A stretch of 64,000 nt of DNA from Sipunculus nudus (GCA_026874595.1 JAPPUL010000089.1:647001-711000), one strand, 5' to 3'; positions 47,547-57,487 are shown, counted from the first letter of the stretch. Notes: generated by a model not told the origin, from the letters alone. Translations and numbers: made by a program.

Positions 47547-48137
47547 ATGATATGTAAAAGTAAGTTATATATACTAATCCCATTTGCTTTAGTATTATTA
47601 CCACTATCTATTCTCTTTTCCCAAGATAAGAAAAACCAAAATCCTCCTTGCATTCAATACAAAAGTTATCTACGTTGCCTTGATGGCTATTATAAAAGAA
47701 TTGAAGATATAAATATTAGAACTAATGCACCTGTTTTTGTAGCGCTTCTTAAAGAAACTGATTTAGAGAACCTTTCATATTACTTTACAAAGTTTACATA
47801 TTATTCTATAAAACGTAAGCGTAAAGCTAAACAAGCCATAAAATATCAATATTATAAAAATCAACAGCTTATGGGTGAATATTATTTTAATTTCTTTAAT
47901 GGCAAATCATATCTAAGCAAAGCTATCTGGTACTCCCCTAAGGGATATCTTTCTGAAGTTCATGCCTATCAAAGACGAACATCAAGGAAAACATACAAAT
48001 ATACATTCTCATATTACAACGATTTTGGTGTGCTTATACGTAAAGTTACGAATACATATAAAGGAAACGTTCTTATCAGCTCAAAAACAAATACTAACTT
48101 TATTATAGGTAATCATATTATCTCAGAAGATAATTGA
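47547..48137 (+). CDS. Exported protein of unknown function
   Basis: This 196-residue protein has a signal peptide (about 1-25, cleavage near FSQDK) and a basic, aromatic-rich mature part (YYSIKRKRKAKQAIKYQYYKNQQLMGEYYFNFFNG). It contains YSPKGYLSEVHAYQ and similar pieces that look like the beta-hairpin YD-type or MORN-like repeats of antitoxin-like or surface proteins. I do not recognise a family. It lies between the hydrolase and the convergent purH. Confidence 0.55.
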   Translation: MICKSKLYILIPFALVLLPLSILFSQDKKNQNPPCIQYKSYLRCLDGYYKRIEDINIRTNAPVFVALLKETDLENLSYYFTKFTYYSIKRKRKAKQAIKYQYYKNQQLMGEYYFNFFNGKSYLSKAIWYSPKGYLSEVHAYQRRTSRKTYKYTFSYYNDFGVLIRKVTNTYKGNVLISSKTNTNFIIGNHIISEDN

Positions 48138-48196
48138 ATATTTTGTTTATTGAATATTTAATAAATATTTATTAATGCACATTTATTAATGCACAT

Positions 48197-49309
48197 TTAA
48201 TGATGTGAAAAACATCGCTCATCTGTAAAGACCATTGAAATCCCATGTTCGTTACACGCTTTTATTACTTCGTAATCACTTACAGAACCCCCAGGTTGCA
48301 CTATCGCTTTAATTCCACTTTCTGCTATTACGTCTATTGAATCTCTAAATGGGAAAAAACCATCTGACGATATGACTGCTCCTTTAAGACTCTCACGACC
48401 TGCATACTTTGTCTTTGCCTTCATTATCGCCTGCTCAACCGCCCCTACCCTATCTTGTTCTCCTGTCCCTATTGCAAGTACTGTTGCATTTTTTACAATC
48501 ACCACTCCATTAGAACGTACCCCTAAATTAATATACCATGAAGCAAGCAGATCCTTATATTCTATATCTGTTGGCTCTCGCAAAGACCTTATAAAACCTT
48601 TAGTCTTATGTTCTGTATTGGCTATTAGCAAATCTTCTTTACTTCGAATCTTCGTTAGATAAGATTCTGATACTATAATTGTTCCATCTGATAATACTTT
48701 GGCCTCTTCAAAACCATCTCCACTATCACCTATAAACTTTGGGAGCTTTGCAAAGTTCTTTACCTCAACTATCCTAAGATGCTTATTTCTTTTAAAAGTT
48801 TTATAATCATTTAATACGCTAAGAGCCTCTTTTGTATATGAAGGCCCAACTACAACCTCAACTACTCCTTCCATAATCTGCAAAGCCGTCTTCTCATCAA
48901 CTTCACTATTAAATACCATCACACCCCCAAACGCTGCCTTCGGATCAGATAGTAGTGCCTCCTTATATGACTTTTCAAGACTTCCCTTTTCAAGTGCAGC
49001 TCCGCAAGGATTCAAATGTTTCATTATTACTGTAGAATGTTTTTCAAAATATTTTAATATCTTTATAGCGTAATTTATATCTTCTAAGTTCGTTTGTGAG
49101 AAGCCTCCCTTGCCCGTCTTTAATAGCTTATAATCTCCAAGTACAGCTAAACCTTCCAAAGGCTTGTAATATGCAGCCTTTTGATGAGGATTAGTCCCAT
49201 ATCTAAGATCTTCTTTCTTTACATATGTCCTTCCCATAAAGACAAAACTCTCTGGATACTCTCCTATATTTGCTCTAAAATACTTCTTGCTTAAACTTTC
49301 TTTTGCCAT
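48197..49309 (-). CDS. purH: AICAR transformylase, stand-alone (PurH lacking the IMP cyclohydrolase domain)
   Basis: The 370-residue protein begins about 35 residues before LRYGTNPHQKAAYY, the entry of the AICAR transformylase domain. It contains KHLNPCGAA (catalytic Lys-His) and SDGFFPFRDS near the end. Ordinary PurH is about 520 residues and starts with an IMP cyclohydrolase domain, which is absent here. The start at 49309 is set by AAAGGAGAT, while an upstream Met (49387) would overlap leuD. It transfers a formyl group from 10-formyl-THF to AICAR. A separate cyclohydrolase must be encoded elsewhere. Confidence 0.85.
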   Translation of the reverse strand: MAKESLSKKYFRANIGEYPESFVFMGRTYVKKEDLRYGTNPHQKAAYYKPLEGLAVLGDYKLLKTGKGGFSQTNLEDINYAIKILKYFEKHSTVIMKHLNPCGAALEKGSLEKSYKEALLSDPKAAFGGVMVFNSEVDEKTALQIMEGVVEVVVGPSYTKEALSVLNDYKTFKRNKHLRIVEVKNFAKLPKFIGDSGDGFEEAKVLSDGTIIVSESYLTKIRSKEDLLIANTEHKTKGFIRSLREPTDIEYKDLLASWYINLGVRSNGVVIVKNATVLAIGTGEQDRVGAVEQAIMKAKTKYAGRESLKGAVISSDGFFPFRDSIDVIAESGIKAIVQPGGSVSDYEVIKACNEHGISMVFTDERCFSHH

Positions 49310-49349
49310 ATCTCCTTTAATCCCCTTCCTATATACATTTATTATACAT

Positions 49350-49892
49350 TTATTTAAGATTCTTTGCGTATTCAAATATCCCACCACTCCTTATTATGTC
49401 CTCGCACTCACCCAATGACTGCAATCTATATTCTTTCCCACGACTTATATCTTTTAGGATATAGGCTCTTTTGTCTATTTCAACCTCATCACCTGTTTGA
49501 AATGTATCCATTATGCCTTCTCCTAGCCCTTCCACATCTATTTGAAAAGGATACAAAAGTCCCGTGTTTATTGAGTTCCTAAAGAATATTCTAGAGTAAG
49601 AAAGAGCAACAATAGCTTCGCAACCTGCTGCCTCAAGCGATATTGGAGCATGTTCTCTTGATGAGCCGCACCCAAAGTTTTTTCCTGCTATTATTATATT
49701 ATATTCACTTTTATATTTGCCTTCCTCTATATATCTTTTATAGCTTGAGGGTAAGCCCGATAAGGCATAGCTACCCAGTTCCTTTCTCTCTTCTTTTTTA
49801 TTTGGTAAAAGATTTAAATATTGTGCTGGTATTATTTGATCTGTATCTATATTATCATCAAGTACAAATACCCGCCCTCGTATAATATCCAT
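49350..49892 (-). CDS. leuD: 3-isopropylmalate dehydratase small subunit
   Basis: LeuD partners LeuC to isomerise 2- to 3-isopropylmalate in leucine synthesis. The 180-residue protein has DNIDTDQIIPAQYLN and the loop GKNFGCGSSREHAPISL, both diagnostic of the swivelling small subunit of the aconitase superfamily. It follows leuC with a gap of 62 bases on the same strand. The small-size, LeuC-II-type pair also fits homoaconitase, so the exact substrate rests on family consensus. Confidence 0.9.
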   Translation of the reverse strand: MDIIRGRVFVLDDNIDTDQIIPAQYLNLLPNKKEERKELGSYALSGLPSSYKRYIEEGKYKSEYNIIIAGKNFGCGSSREHAPISLEAAGCEAIVALSYSRIFFRNSINTGLLYPFQIDVEGLGEGIMDTFQTGDEVEIDKRAYILKDISRGKEYRLQSLGECEDIIRSGGIFEYAKNLK

Positions 49893-49954
49893 TCTTTTTG
49901 TTCCCTCTCTTTCTATATAATTTTTATTTTTTGCTTTACTTTATAATAAAGTGT

Positions 49955-51247
49955 TTAGCTTATATATTCTCGTGGATCTGTTACGAAACCTCGTAGCGCT
50001 GATCCGGCCACTGTTAGCGGCGAGGCTAGATATACTTCTGCATCTCGTGAACCCATTCGCCCCGGAAAGTTTCTATTTGTTGTTGATATACAAACTTCTT
50101 TCTCATTTAGACGCCCGTATGTATCAAGTGGCCCTCCTAGGCATGCTGCACAGCTTGGGGGACCTATCTTTTCACAACCTGCATCTTCAAATATTTTAGC
50201 AAGGCTTTTTCCTTTAATCTTATCCTCCCATAATTTATCATATACTTGCTTCGTTGAAGGAATTATATAGGTTTTTACTTTTACCTTTTGACCCTCAAGT
50301 ATTTGTGCTGCAAGATGAAAATCTGTTATCTTTCCTCCTGTACATGATCCTATATATGCTCTGTCAACTTTTACGTTAATTTCTTTTGCAAGAGCTTTAT
50401 TGTCTGGTGAGTGCGGCTTGGCAACCACAGGCTCAAGTTTTGATAAATCATATTCCATTACACTATAACATTTGCTTTCCTTATCTGCATACATAGGCTT
50501 TAGTTTACGATCCGTTCTCTTACCAACAAAATCTAACGTGAGTTCATCAGGCTCTATTATACCATTCTTGCCTCCTGCCTCTATTGCCATATTACATAAT
50601 GTCATCCGCTCATCCATATTAAAATTAGATATCCCTTCTCCCAAAAACTCCATAGTTCGATATGTTGCTCCATCTACCCCAATATCCCCTATTATTGCCA
50701 ATATTACATCCTTTGCTGATATGTATGAGGGCTTTTCTCCTCTTAATATGAATCTCATAGTCTCAGGAACCTTAACCCACAACCTCCCTTCCCCCATTAT
50801 AAATCCTGCTTCTGTGTTCCCTATCCCAGTTGAAAACATCCCAAAGGCTCCTGCTGTGCATGTGTGAGAGTCTGTTCCAAACATTATCTCCCCTGGCCTA
50901 CTGTGTCCCTCCTCGCTTAAGGCAATATGACAAACTCCTTTATATTTATCTGTTCCAACGTCGTAATAGTATTTTATATTTTGTTTCGAGGCAAACTCTC
51001 GTAAAATATCTATATTTCTATGGCATTTTGTATCTTCTGTAAAGATATAATGATCTGGAATGATAACTATTTTTTCGTTATCCCAAACCTTTGCATCCTT
51101 ACCAAAATGCTCCTCAAAAACTGCAATAGTACCAGGTCCACAAACATCATGAGTCATCAAAACATCAACATCCACCCATATATTATCACCCGGCCTTACT
51201 GCCTTTTTATTTGCACCTTTACTCAATATCTTTTCTGTAATAGTCAT
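49955..51247 (-). CDS. leuC: 3-isopropylmalate dehydratase large subunit
   Basis: LeuC is the [4Fe-4S]-containing large subunit that isomerises isopropylmalate. The cluster cysteines appear in IGSCTGGKITDF and CAACLGG, with the motif GTDSHTCTAGAFG earlier. At 430 residues it is the shorter type II (archaeal/deltaproteobacterial-like) form. It leads a leuC-leuD-purH run. leuA and leuB are not in the window. Confidence 0.93.
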   Translation of the reverse strand: MTITEKILSKGANKKAVRPGDNIWVDVDVLMTHDVCGPGTIAVFEEHFGKDAKVWDNEKIVIIPDHYIFTEDTKCHRNIDILREFASKQNIKYYYDVGTDKYKGVCHIALSEEGHSRPGEIMFGTDSHTCTAGAFGMFSTGIGNTEAGFIMGEGRLWVKVPETMRFILRGEKPSYISAKDVILAIIGDIGVDGATYRTMEFLGEGISNFNMDERMTLCNMAIEAGGKNGIIEPDELTLDFVGKRTDRKLKPMYADKESKCYSVMEYDLSKLEPVVAKPHSPDNKALAKEINVKVDRAYIGSCTGGKITDFHLAAQILEGQKVKVKTYIIPSTKQVYDKLWEDKIKGKSLAKIFEDAGCEKIGPPSCAACLGGPLDTYGRLNEKEVCISTTNRNFPGRMGSRDAEVYLASPLTVAGSALRGFVTDPREYIS

Positions 51248-51607
51248 ATGAAACTTCTCTCTTCCCTATGTTATGGATTTTTATTTTGTAAGTATTATTT
51301 GTATAAGTTTTAAAATTTAAATTTAAATAAAACTATTAAAATAGGCTCTTATAATTTAAGATAATTTTTTATTTTCCCAAAAGCAACCTTATCAAATTAC
51401 AACATATCATAACATAGATAAAAGCTCATATCCTAATATAGCAATACCCTCAAGGTAAACACTAATTTATATAGTATAAAATAATTCATTTTTTTGTTGA
51501 CAATAATAATCTCTATACTTAGCTTTAACTTCTTCTTTAATTGAAGATTTAGCGTTTAAGATTTAGCGTGAAGGTAGATAAATTAGTAAACATATGGAGG
51601 GTTTCTT
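51248..51607. other. Intergenic region upstream of the hydrogenase operon
   Basis: No gene is seen in this 360-base divergent gap between leuC and the hydrogenase operon. A 12-bp direct repeat (aagatttagcgt) occurs at 51544-51555 and again at 51558-51569, about 40-60 bases before hupS. A TTGACA (51497-51502) has no well-spaced -10, and I see no good -24/-12 element. AGGG (51598-51601) precedes the hupS ATG. Confidence 0.6.
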
Positions 51608-52696
51608 ATGTCACTACAGGTTGAAAGTTTTTATGAGGTTATGAGAAGGCAAGGTATTAGTCGTCGCAGTTTTCTTAAGTATTGTAGTTTAACTGCAACA
51701 GCATTAGGCTTGGCGCCCCACTTTTCAGGAAATATCGCACATGCAATGGAGAATAAACCTAGGATACCAGTTTTGTGGCTTCATGGTCTTGAGTGTACAT
51801 GCTGTTCAGAATCATTTATTCGTTCGGCGCATCCTTTGGCCAAAGATGTTATTTTGTCTATGTTGTCTTTAGATTATGATGATACCATTATGGCAGCAGC
51901 TGGCACTCAATCAGAGGCTATAATTGATGAGACTATTGAGAAGTACGATGGTAATTTTATTATGGCTGTAGAAGGCAATACCCCTTTAAATCAGGATGGA
52001 ATGTCTTGTATCATAGCCGGAAAACCATTTCATCATCAAATTGAAAAAGTTGCAAAACATTGTAAAGCGATTGTCTCATGGGGTTCCTGCGCATCGTGGG
52101 GATGCGTGCAGGCAGCAAGGCCAAACCCAACTCAAGCAACTCCAACTCATAAATTAATTACAAACAAACCGATTATTAAAGTTCCAGGATGCCCTCCGAT
52201 TGCAGAAGTAATGACAGGAGTTATTACCTATATGCTAACATTTGATAGGATGCCAAGTTTGGATAGGCAGGGCAGGCCAAAGATGTTCTACTCTCAAAGG
52301 ATCCATGATAAGTGTTATCGTCGTCCACATTTTGATGCAGGACAGTTTGTAGAGGAGTTTGATGATGAACATGCTAAGAAAGGATATTGTTTATATAAGG
52401 TAGGATGCAAAGGGCCTACTAGTTATAATGCTTGTTCTACAATTCGTTGGAACGAGGGGACATCTTTCCCTATACAGGCAGGACATGGTTGTATTGGTTG
52501 TTCTGAAGATGGGTTTTGGGATAAAGGCTCGTTTTATGATCGTTTAACGAATATACATGCATTTGGCATAGAAGAAAACGCTGATACTATTGGTGCTACT
52601 GTTGCGGGGGTAACTAGTGCTGCTGTAGTAGTACATGCAGCGGCAAGCGCTTTGAAGAAAGCACGAGCTAATAAACGAGATAATACAGAGGAATAA
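51608..52696 (+). CDS. hupS: [NiFe] uptake hydrogenase small subunit, O2-tolerant six-cysteine type
   Basis: The 362-residue protein carries the iron-sulfur clusters that move electrons from the active site to the cytochrome b. It has a Tat signal ([11 protein letters not shown], residues 18-28). Cys63, 65, 66, 161, 166 and 195 sit at a constant offset of 46 from Cys17, 19, 20, 115, 120 and 149 of E. coli Hyd-1. These are the six ligands of the proximal [4Fe-3S] cluster. The two extra cysteines (65 and 166) mark O2-tolerant group 1d-like enzymes. A C-terminal membrane helix (about 330-348) anchors it to the cytoplasmic membrane. Confidence 0.97.
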   Translation: MSLQVESFYEVMRRQGISRRSFLKYCSLTATALGLAPHFSGNIAHAMENKPRIPVLWLHGLECTCCSESFIRSAHPLAKDVILSMLSLDYDDTIMAAAGTQSEAIIDETIEKYDGNFIMAVEGNTPLNQDGMSCIIAGKPFHHQIEKVAKHCKAIVSWGSCASWGCVQAARPNPTQATPTHKLITNKPIIKVPGCPPIAEVMTGVITYMLTFDRMPSLDRQGRPKMFYSQRIHDKCYRRPHFDAGQFVEEFDDEHAKKGYCLYKVGCKGPTSYNACSTIRWNEGTSFPIQAGHGCIGCSEDGFWDKGSFYDRLTNIHAFGIEENADTIGATVAGVTSAAVVVHAAASALKKARANKRDNTEE

Positions 52697-52707
52697 AGGA
52701 GATTTTT

Positions 52708-54522
52708 ATGTCAGTTATAAATACACCAAATGGTTATAAATTAGATAATAGTGGACAACGGGTAGTAGTTGATCCAGTTACCAGGATAGAGGGGCACATG
52801 CGTTGTGAGGTAAATTTAGATTCAAACAACGTTATTCAAAATGCAGTATCCTCAGGTACAATGTGGAGAGGAATCGAAGTAATCCTAAAAGGGCGCGATC
52901 CAAGGGATGCCTGGGCTTTTGTGGAGAGGATCTGCGGTGTGTGTACAGGGTGTCATGCTTTGGCTTCGGTACGTGCCGTAGAAAATGCATTAGATATAAA
53001 AATACCACCTAATGCCCATTTGATTCGAGAGATGATGGCAAAAACATTACAAGTACACGATCATGTCGTACACTTTTATCATTTGCATGCACTGGACTGG
53101 GTAAATCCAGTTAACGCCTTAAAAGCAGATGTAAAAGAAACTTCTAAATTACAGCAGGCAGTCTCTCCTAAGCATCCTAAATCCAGCCCAGGATATTTCA
53201 AAGATATTCAGACAAGGATTAAGAAGTTTATAGAGTCTGGGCAATTGGGGCCGTTTAAGAATGGGTATTGGGACAATCCAGCATATAAACTAAGCCCTGA
53301 GGCAGATTTGATGGCAGTAACACACTACCTTGAGGCACTTGACTTACAAAAAGAGTTTGTGAAACTGCATACTATTTTTGGCGGCAAGAATCCTCATCCT
53401 AATTATTTAGTAGGGGGAGTACCTTGTGCTATAAATATAGATGGTGATTTGGGAGCAGGTGCACCCCTTAACATGGAGAGATTAAACTTTGTAAAAGCTC
53501 GTATAGATGAGATGGTAGACTTTAATAAGAATATATACGTTCCGGATGTGATAGCTATAGCAAGTTTTTATAAGAATCAGCTATGGGGAGGAGGTCTTGG
53601 CGCAAAGAGCGTTATGGATTATGGAGCTTATCCGAAAGTTAATTACGATAAATCTACAGACCAGTTACCTGGTGGGGCTATTCTCAATGACAATTGGAAT
53701 GAGATTCATGAGGTTGATCCGGCAGATCCGGAACAAGTGCAGGAGTTCGTAACCCACTCTTGGTACAAGTACTCTGATAATGCAGTAGGCTTACATCCAT
53801 GGGATGGTGTAACAGAGCCGCACTATGAGTTAGGTCCTAATGCTAAGGGAACAAGAACAGATATTAAAGAACTTGATGAGGCAGGTAAATATTCTTGGAT
53901 AAAGTCTCCACGTTGGAGAGGTAACGCTGTTGAAGTTGGACCTTTATCAAGATATACATTAGCGTATGCGCATGGTGTTGATTATGTTAAGGAGCAAGTG
54001 AGTAAAAGCGTAACTTTTTTTAATGCTTTAGCAGGAACTAATTTAAATGCTAAACAAGTGTTACAGTCTACGATAGGCAGGACACTCGCTCGAGCTTTAG
54101 AGTCTGAGTATTGTGCAGATATGATGGTTGACGATTGGAATGAGTTAATCCAAAACATTAAGAATGGAGATTCAAGCACAGCAAATATGGAAAAATGGGA
54201 GCCATCTACTTGGCCTAAAGAATCTAAAGGTTATGCTACAGTTGCGGCTCCAAGGGGAGCTTTGGGACACTGGATTAGAATTAAAGACGGCAAGATAGAA
54301 AATTATCAATGCGTAGTACCTACTACTTGGAACGGTTCTCCGAGAGATCCGAAAGGAAATATAGGAGCATTTGAGGCATGTCTTATGGGGACACCAGTTG
54401 AGAGGGCAAACGAGCCTGTTGAGATTTTGCGTAATATACATAGTTTTGATCCTTGTCTTGCTTGTTCTACACATGTAATGAGTGAAGAAGGAGAAGAAAT
54501 AGTTAGAGTCAAAGTTAGATAA
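52708..54522 (+). CDS. hupL: [NiFe] uptake hydrogenase large subunit
   Basis: This 604-residue subunit holds the Ni-Fe(CN)2CO site. The L1 motif [10 protein letters not shown] (Cys76, Cys79) and the C-terminal L2 motif DPCLACSTH (Cys583, Cys586, His589) supply the four nickel cysteines. After nickel insertion, HupD is expected to cleave after His589 and remove a 15-residue tail. [14 protein letters not shown] at the N-terminus is the standard signature. It has no signal of its own and is exported with HupS. It lies 11 bases after hupS. Confidence 0.98.
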   Translation: MSVINTPNGYKLDNSGQRVVVDPVTRIEGHMRCEVNLDSNNVIQNAVSSGTMWRGIEVILKGRDPRDAWAFVERICGVCTGCHALASVRAVENALDIKIPPNAHLIREMMAKTLQVHDHVVHFYHLHALDWVNPVNALKADVKETSKLQQAVSPKHPKSSPGYFKDIQTRIKKFIESGQLGPFKNGYWDNPAYKLSPEADLMAVTHYLEALDLQKEFVKLHTIFGGKNPHPNYLVGGVPCAINIDGDLGAGAPLNMERLNFVKARIDEMVDFNKNIYVPDVIAIASFYKNQLWGGGLGAKSVMDYGAYPKVNYDKSTDQLPGGAILNDNWNEIHEVDPADPEQVQEFVTHSWYKYSDNAVGLHPWDGVTEPHYELGPNAKGTRTDIKELDEAGKYSWIKSPRWRGNAVEVGPLSRYTLAYAHGVDYVKEQVSKSVTFFNALAGTNLNAKQVLQSTIGRTLARALESEYCADMMVDDWNELIQNIKNGDSSTANMEKWEPSTWPKESKGYATVAAPRGALGHWIRIKDGKIENYQCVVPTTWNGSPRDPKGNIGAFEACLMGTPVERANEPVEILRNIHSFDPCLACSTHVMSEEGEEIVRVKVR

Positions 54523-54539
54523 TTAGGGAGAGAAAAATT

Positions 54540-55229
54540 ATGGATGCAAAATTAGAGTCTAAAACGAAGGGCGTTTATGTATATGAGTTACCGATACGGA
54601 TATGGCATTGGGTTAATTCAGTAGCTATAGTTGCCTTATGTGTGACGGGATATTTTATTGGTTCACCATTGCCAACGGTATCAGGCGAGGCAAGTGATAA
54701 TTATCTAATGGGATATATTAGATTTATACATTTCACATCAGCGTATATATTTGCTATTGGGATGTTGGTGAGGTTGTATTGGGCATTTGTCGGGAATGAA
54801 CATGCTAGGCAGATATTCTTGCCGCCGTTGCTAAGTAAAGCATGGTGGAAAGATTTTATACATGAAATTAGATGGTATCTTTTTCTTGAAAAAGAGCCTA
54901 AAAAACACGTTGGGCACAATCCTTTGGCACAGCTGGTAATGTTTGTAATGTATTTCCTGGCAAGTGTCTTTATGCTTCTGACAGGACTTGCACTTTATTC
55001 AGAAGGACAAGGAGTAGATAGCTGGTGGTATAGTGCATTTGGTTGGGTAATACCTCTATTTGGTCAAAGTCAGGATGTGCATACCTGGCATCATTTGGGG
55101 ATGTGGGTAATAATAGTATTTATAATAACGCATATCTACGCTGTTGTTAGAGAAGATGTTATGTCTAGACAAACAATAATAAGTACAATGATTAGCGGAT
55201 GGAGGTTCTGGAGAGATGATAGGGACTAG
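54540..55229 (+). CDS. hupC: Hydrogenase cytochrome b subunit (HupC/HyaC)
   Basis: This diheme cytochrome b passes electrons from HupS to the quinone pool, here menaquinone as judged from the mqn genes. It is 229 residues with four membrane helices. Heme-ligand histidines are visible in RIWHWVNSVAIVAL, RFIHFTSAYIFAIG and WHHLGMWVIIVFIITHIY. It is 17 bases after hupL and 30 bases before hupD. Confidence 0.95.
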   Translation: MDAKLESKTKGVYVYELPIRIWHWVNSVAIVALCVTGYFIGSPLPTVSGEASDNYLMGYIRFIHFTSAYIFAIGMLVRLYWAFVGNEHARQIFLPPLLSKAWWKDFIHEIRWYLFLEKEPKKHVGHNPLAQLVMFVMYFLASVFMLLTGLALYSEGQGVDSWWYSAFGWVIPLFGQSQDVHTWHHLGMWVIIVFIITHIYAVVREDVMSRQTIISTMISGWRFWRDDRD

Positions 55230-55259
55230 TGCTGTTTTTGGTTCCAGACAATTATAACG

Positions 55260-55895
55260 ATGGATAAAAAAGTTCTTATTCTAGGGATAGGCAATATTCT
55301 ATGGGCTGACGAAGGTTTTGGAGTACGTGCTGTTGAGAAATTAAACGAGGGATATGAGTTTGAAGATAATGTAAGATTAATGGACGGAGGGACTCAAGGG
55401 TTATATTTAATACAACACGTACAAGAAAGTGATATATTAGTAGTATTTGATGCAATAGACTATGGCTTAGCAGGGGGGACAATGAAACTAATTAAAGATG
55501 AAGAAGTACCTAGGTTTATGGGGGCTAAGAAATTAAGCTTGCATCAAACAGGGTTTCAAGATGTGTTATATACAGCGGAGTTAACAGGAGAGTGTCCTAA
55601 AGACATTTTACTAATTGGGGTACAGCCGATTGAGCTTGAAGATTATGGTGGTAGTTTAAGAGCAGAAGTTAAGGCTCAAATAGAGCCGGCAATTAAGTGT
55701 TGTTTAGCCTATCTAGATAGATTTAAAGTTGCATATAAACACCGAGAGTTAGAGGTGGGCAAAGATTCTATGATTAATAGTGAGAGGATATCACTTAATA
55801 ATTATGAGACATTAAGACCGTCGGAAGAAGAAGCTTATCGTAAAGGAGATATTAGATTTCTAAGGAGAGGAGGGTTAAATAATGATAAGGTGTAA
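55260..55895 (+). CDS. hupD: Hydrogenase maturation endopeptidase
   Basis: HupD/HyaD/HybD proteases remove the C-terminal extension of the large subunit once nickel is in place. The family landmarks GIGNILWADEGFGVRAVE (with nickel-sensing Asp and Glu), DAIDYGLAGG and HQTGFQDVL are present. At 211 residues it has a C-terminal extension beyond the roughly 165-residue core, with charged residues and no recognised domain. It is followed by hupFG after 6 bases. Confidence 0.93.
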   Translation: MDKKVLILGIGNILWADEGFGVRAVEKLNEGYEFEDNVRLMDGGTQGLYLIQHVQESDILVVFDAIDYGLAGGTMKLIKDEEVPRFMGAKKLSLHQTGFQDVLYTAELTGECPKDILLIGVQPIELEDYGGSLRAEVKAQIEPAIKCCLAYLDRFKVAYKHRELEVGKDSMINSERISLNNYETLRPSEEEAYRKGDIRFLRRGGLNNDKV

Positions 55896-55901
55896 AGCTT
55901 T

Positions 55902-56600
55902 ATGTGTGTAGGTATACCGATGCAAGTGGTAGAGGAGGCAGGAGATAGCTATGCGGTTTGTAAGAACTATGTAGGAGATGTTAAAAAGGTAGATATACAA
56001 TTGGTTGGGAAACAGGGGGTTGGGACCTGGCTTAAAGTATTTATAGATAGTGCACGAGAAGTTATGACGGATGAGGAGGCAAAAAAGACATCTAATGCCC
56101 TTAAGGCAGTAGAACTTGCTATATCTGGAGGTGAGATAGAAAAGATAGATAATCTATTTGCAGATTTAGTTAATAGAAAACCGGTTAATCCATTTGAGGA
56201 AAAGATGTTTGAAGAGTTGATACAAAATTTAATTACGCAGAAAGGATATAAGTTAGTTACAGAAGATAACTTAGATGAGTTTTTAAACTCTAATGAGTAT
56301 AGTGTATTGTTTTTTGCTAATGATGCTGATTTATATCCAGAGAGTTTAGACGTAGCTGTTGTACTTCCTGAATTATTAAAAGTATTTGATAATTTAGTTG
56401 CAGGAGTAGTAAGCCGTGCTACTGAGAAGAAGCTTCAAAGTAGATATGGATTTAGTGCTTGGCCCTGCTTGGTATTCAATAAGAATGGAGGCTACTTAGG
56501 AGCTATCTCTAAGATTAAAGATTGGGAAGAATATATAAGCGAAATTCAAAACATTCTAAACTCTGAAGTTAAACCACCTCCAACAAGAATACAAGATTAA
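55902..56600 (+). CDS. HupF-HupG fusion: HypC-like chaperone joined to a thioredoxin-like chaperone
   Basis: The 232-residue protein combines two normally separate hydrogenase-assembly factors. Residues about 1-78 are HypC/HupF-like (MCVGIPMQVVEEAGD...VFIDSAREVM, with the essential Cys2). Residues about 105-225 are HupG/HyaE-like thioredoxin folds without an active CxxC (LFFANDADLYPESLDVAVVLPEL, YGFSAWPCLVF). HupF stabilises the large subunit under oxygen, and HyaE/HupG binds the Tat small subunit. The fused product keeps both in one chain. Confidence 0.88.
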   Translation: MCVGIPMQVVEEAGDSYAVCKNYVGDVKKVDIQLVGKQGVGTWLKVFIDSAREVMTDEEAKKTSNALKAVELAISGGEIEKIDNLFADLVNRKPVNPFEEKMFEELIQNLITQKGYKLVTEDNLDEFLNSNEYSVLFFANDADLYPESLDVAVVLPELLKVFDNLVAGVVSRATEKKLQSRYGFSAWPCLVFNKNGGYLGAISKIKDWEEYISEIQNILNSEVKPPPTRIQD

Positions 56601-56639
56601 ATTACTTATAATAATATTAGTTAAATAAAGGCGTTGCCT

Positions 56640-57485
56640 ATGATAAATAAAGATATAAACGATTCAAAAGATGATACCCTTGAGTATATAAAGATGCCCA
56701 ATGAGATGTATACTTTTGAATTAAATAGTGAAATATATAATTGGGACAATAAAGACAAGTTAGTTAAATGCAAAGAGCTATTAAGTGCAATTATTAGAGG
56801 CTTAGAAGGATATGCGGTTGGAGAAGATGGTATAAAGATAGGTGTTAATGATTTGGCTGGTGATGATATATTATATTTTAATCAGCTAATGGGAGAAGGA
56901 GAGGTTAGCGCTTTTATAGAGCTTGATAACGGTAAGATTAACATACAAGAAAGTGTATTCACAGGAGTTTGGCGAGTTGTTAGAACAAATGGAGAAGGGC
57001 TTGTAATAAAAGATTATGTTGAAATAGCAGATGTTCCAAAAATTATATTAGAAGAAAACAGCTTACTACCAGGTTTAGAATGGAAAAGTAGCGATATACA
57101 AGGCGAAAATTTAATTAATGCACCAGCGATTCTAACTGAGATTTTTGATAAGAAAAAGAATCTAAAATTAAATAAACCAAATAGTGCATCAGAAACTGCT
57201 CATACTATTAATTTAACATTGCTTCCGCATACCCCTGAAGACATTGAATATATAGATAAAGTTCTTGGAGAGGGTAAGATAGTAATTTTATCTCGTGGTT
57301 ATGGGAATTGTCGTATAAATTCTACTAATAATTCTTATGTATGGTGGGTAAGATACTTTAATTCTACGGACGTAGAAATCCTAAGTACTATAGAGATAGT
57401 GGATGTACCGATTGTAGCTTGTGCTGCGCAAGAAGATATAAGAGATAGTGCCCTTCGTTTAAAAGAAATACTTTCTGAGTGGTGA
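56640..57485 (+). CDS. hupH: Hydrogenase expression protein HupH
   Basis: HupH/HyaF takes part in small-subunit maturation. The 281-residue protein shows the family blocks AVGEDGIKIGVNDLAGDDILYFNQLMGEGEVSAFI near residue 70 and LSRGYGNCRINSTNNSYVWWVRYFNSTDVEILSTIEIVDVPIVACAAQEDIRDS-type C-terminus. The ATG at 56640 with AAAGGCG six bases upstream is preferred over a TTG two codons earlier. It is the sixth gene of the operon. The two shorter flanking genes overlap it or abut it. Confidence 0.88.
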   Translation: MINKDINDSKDDTLEYIKMPNEMYTFELNSEIYNWDNKDKLVKCKELLSAIIRGLEGYAVGEDGIKIGVNDLAGDDILYFNQLMGEGEVSAFIELDNGKINIQESVFTGVWRVVRTNGEGLVIKDYVEIADVPKIILEENSLLPGLEWKSSDIQGENLINAPAILTEIFDKKKNLKLNKPNSASETAHTINLTLLPHTPEDIEYIDKVLGEGKIVILSRGYGNCRINSTNNSYVWWVRYFNSTDVEILSTIEIVDVPIVACAAQEDIRDSALRLKEILSEW

Positions 57486-57487
57486 TT

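Noticed and set aside
51497-51519. TTGACA with TATACT as a hydrogenase promoter
   Set aside because: The spacer is only 11 bases, far from the usual 17. No well-spaced alternative -10 is convincing.
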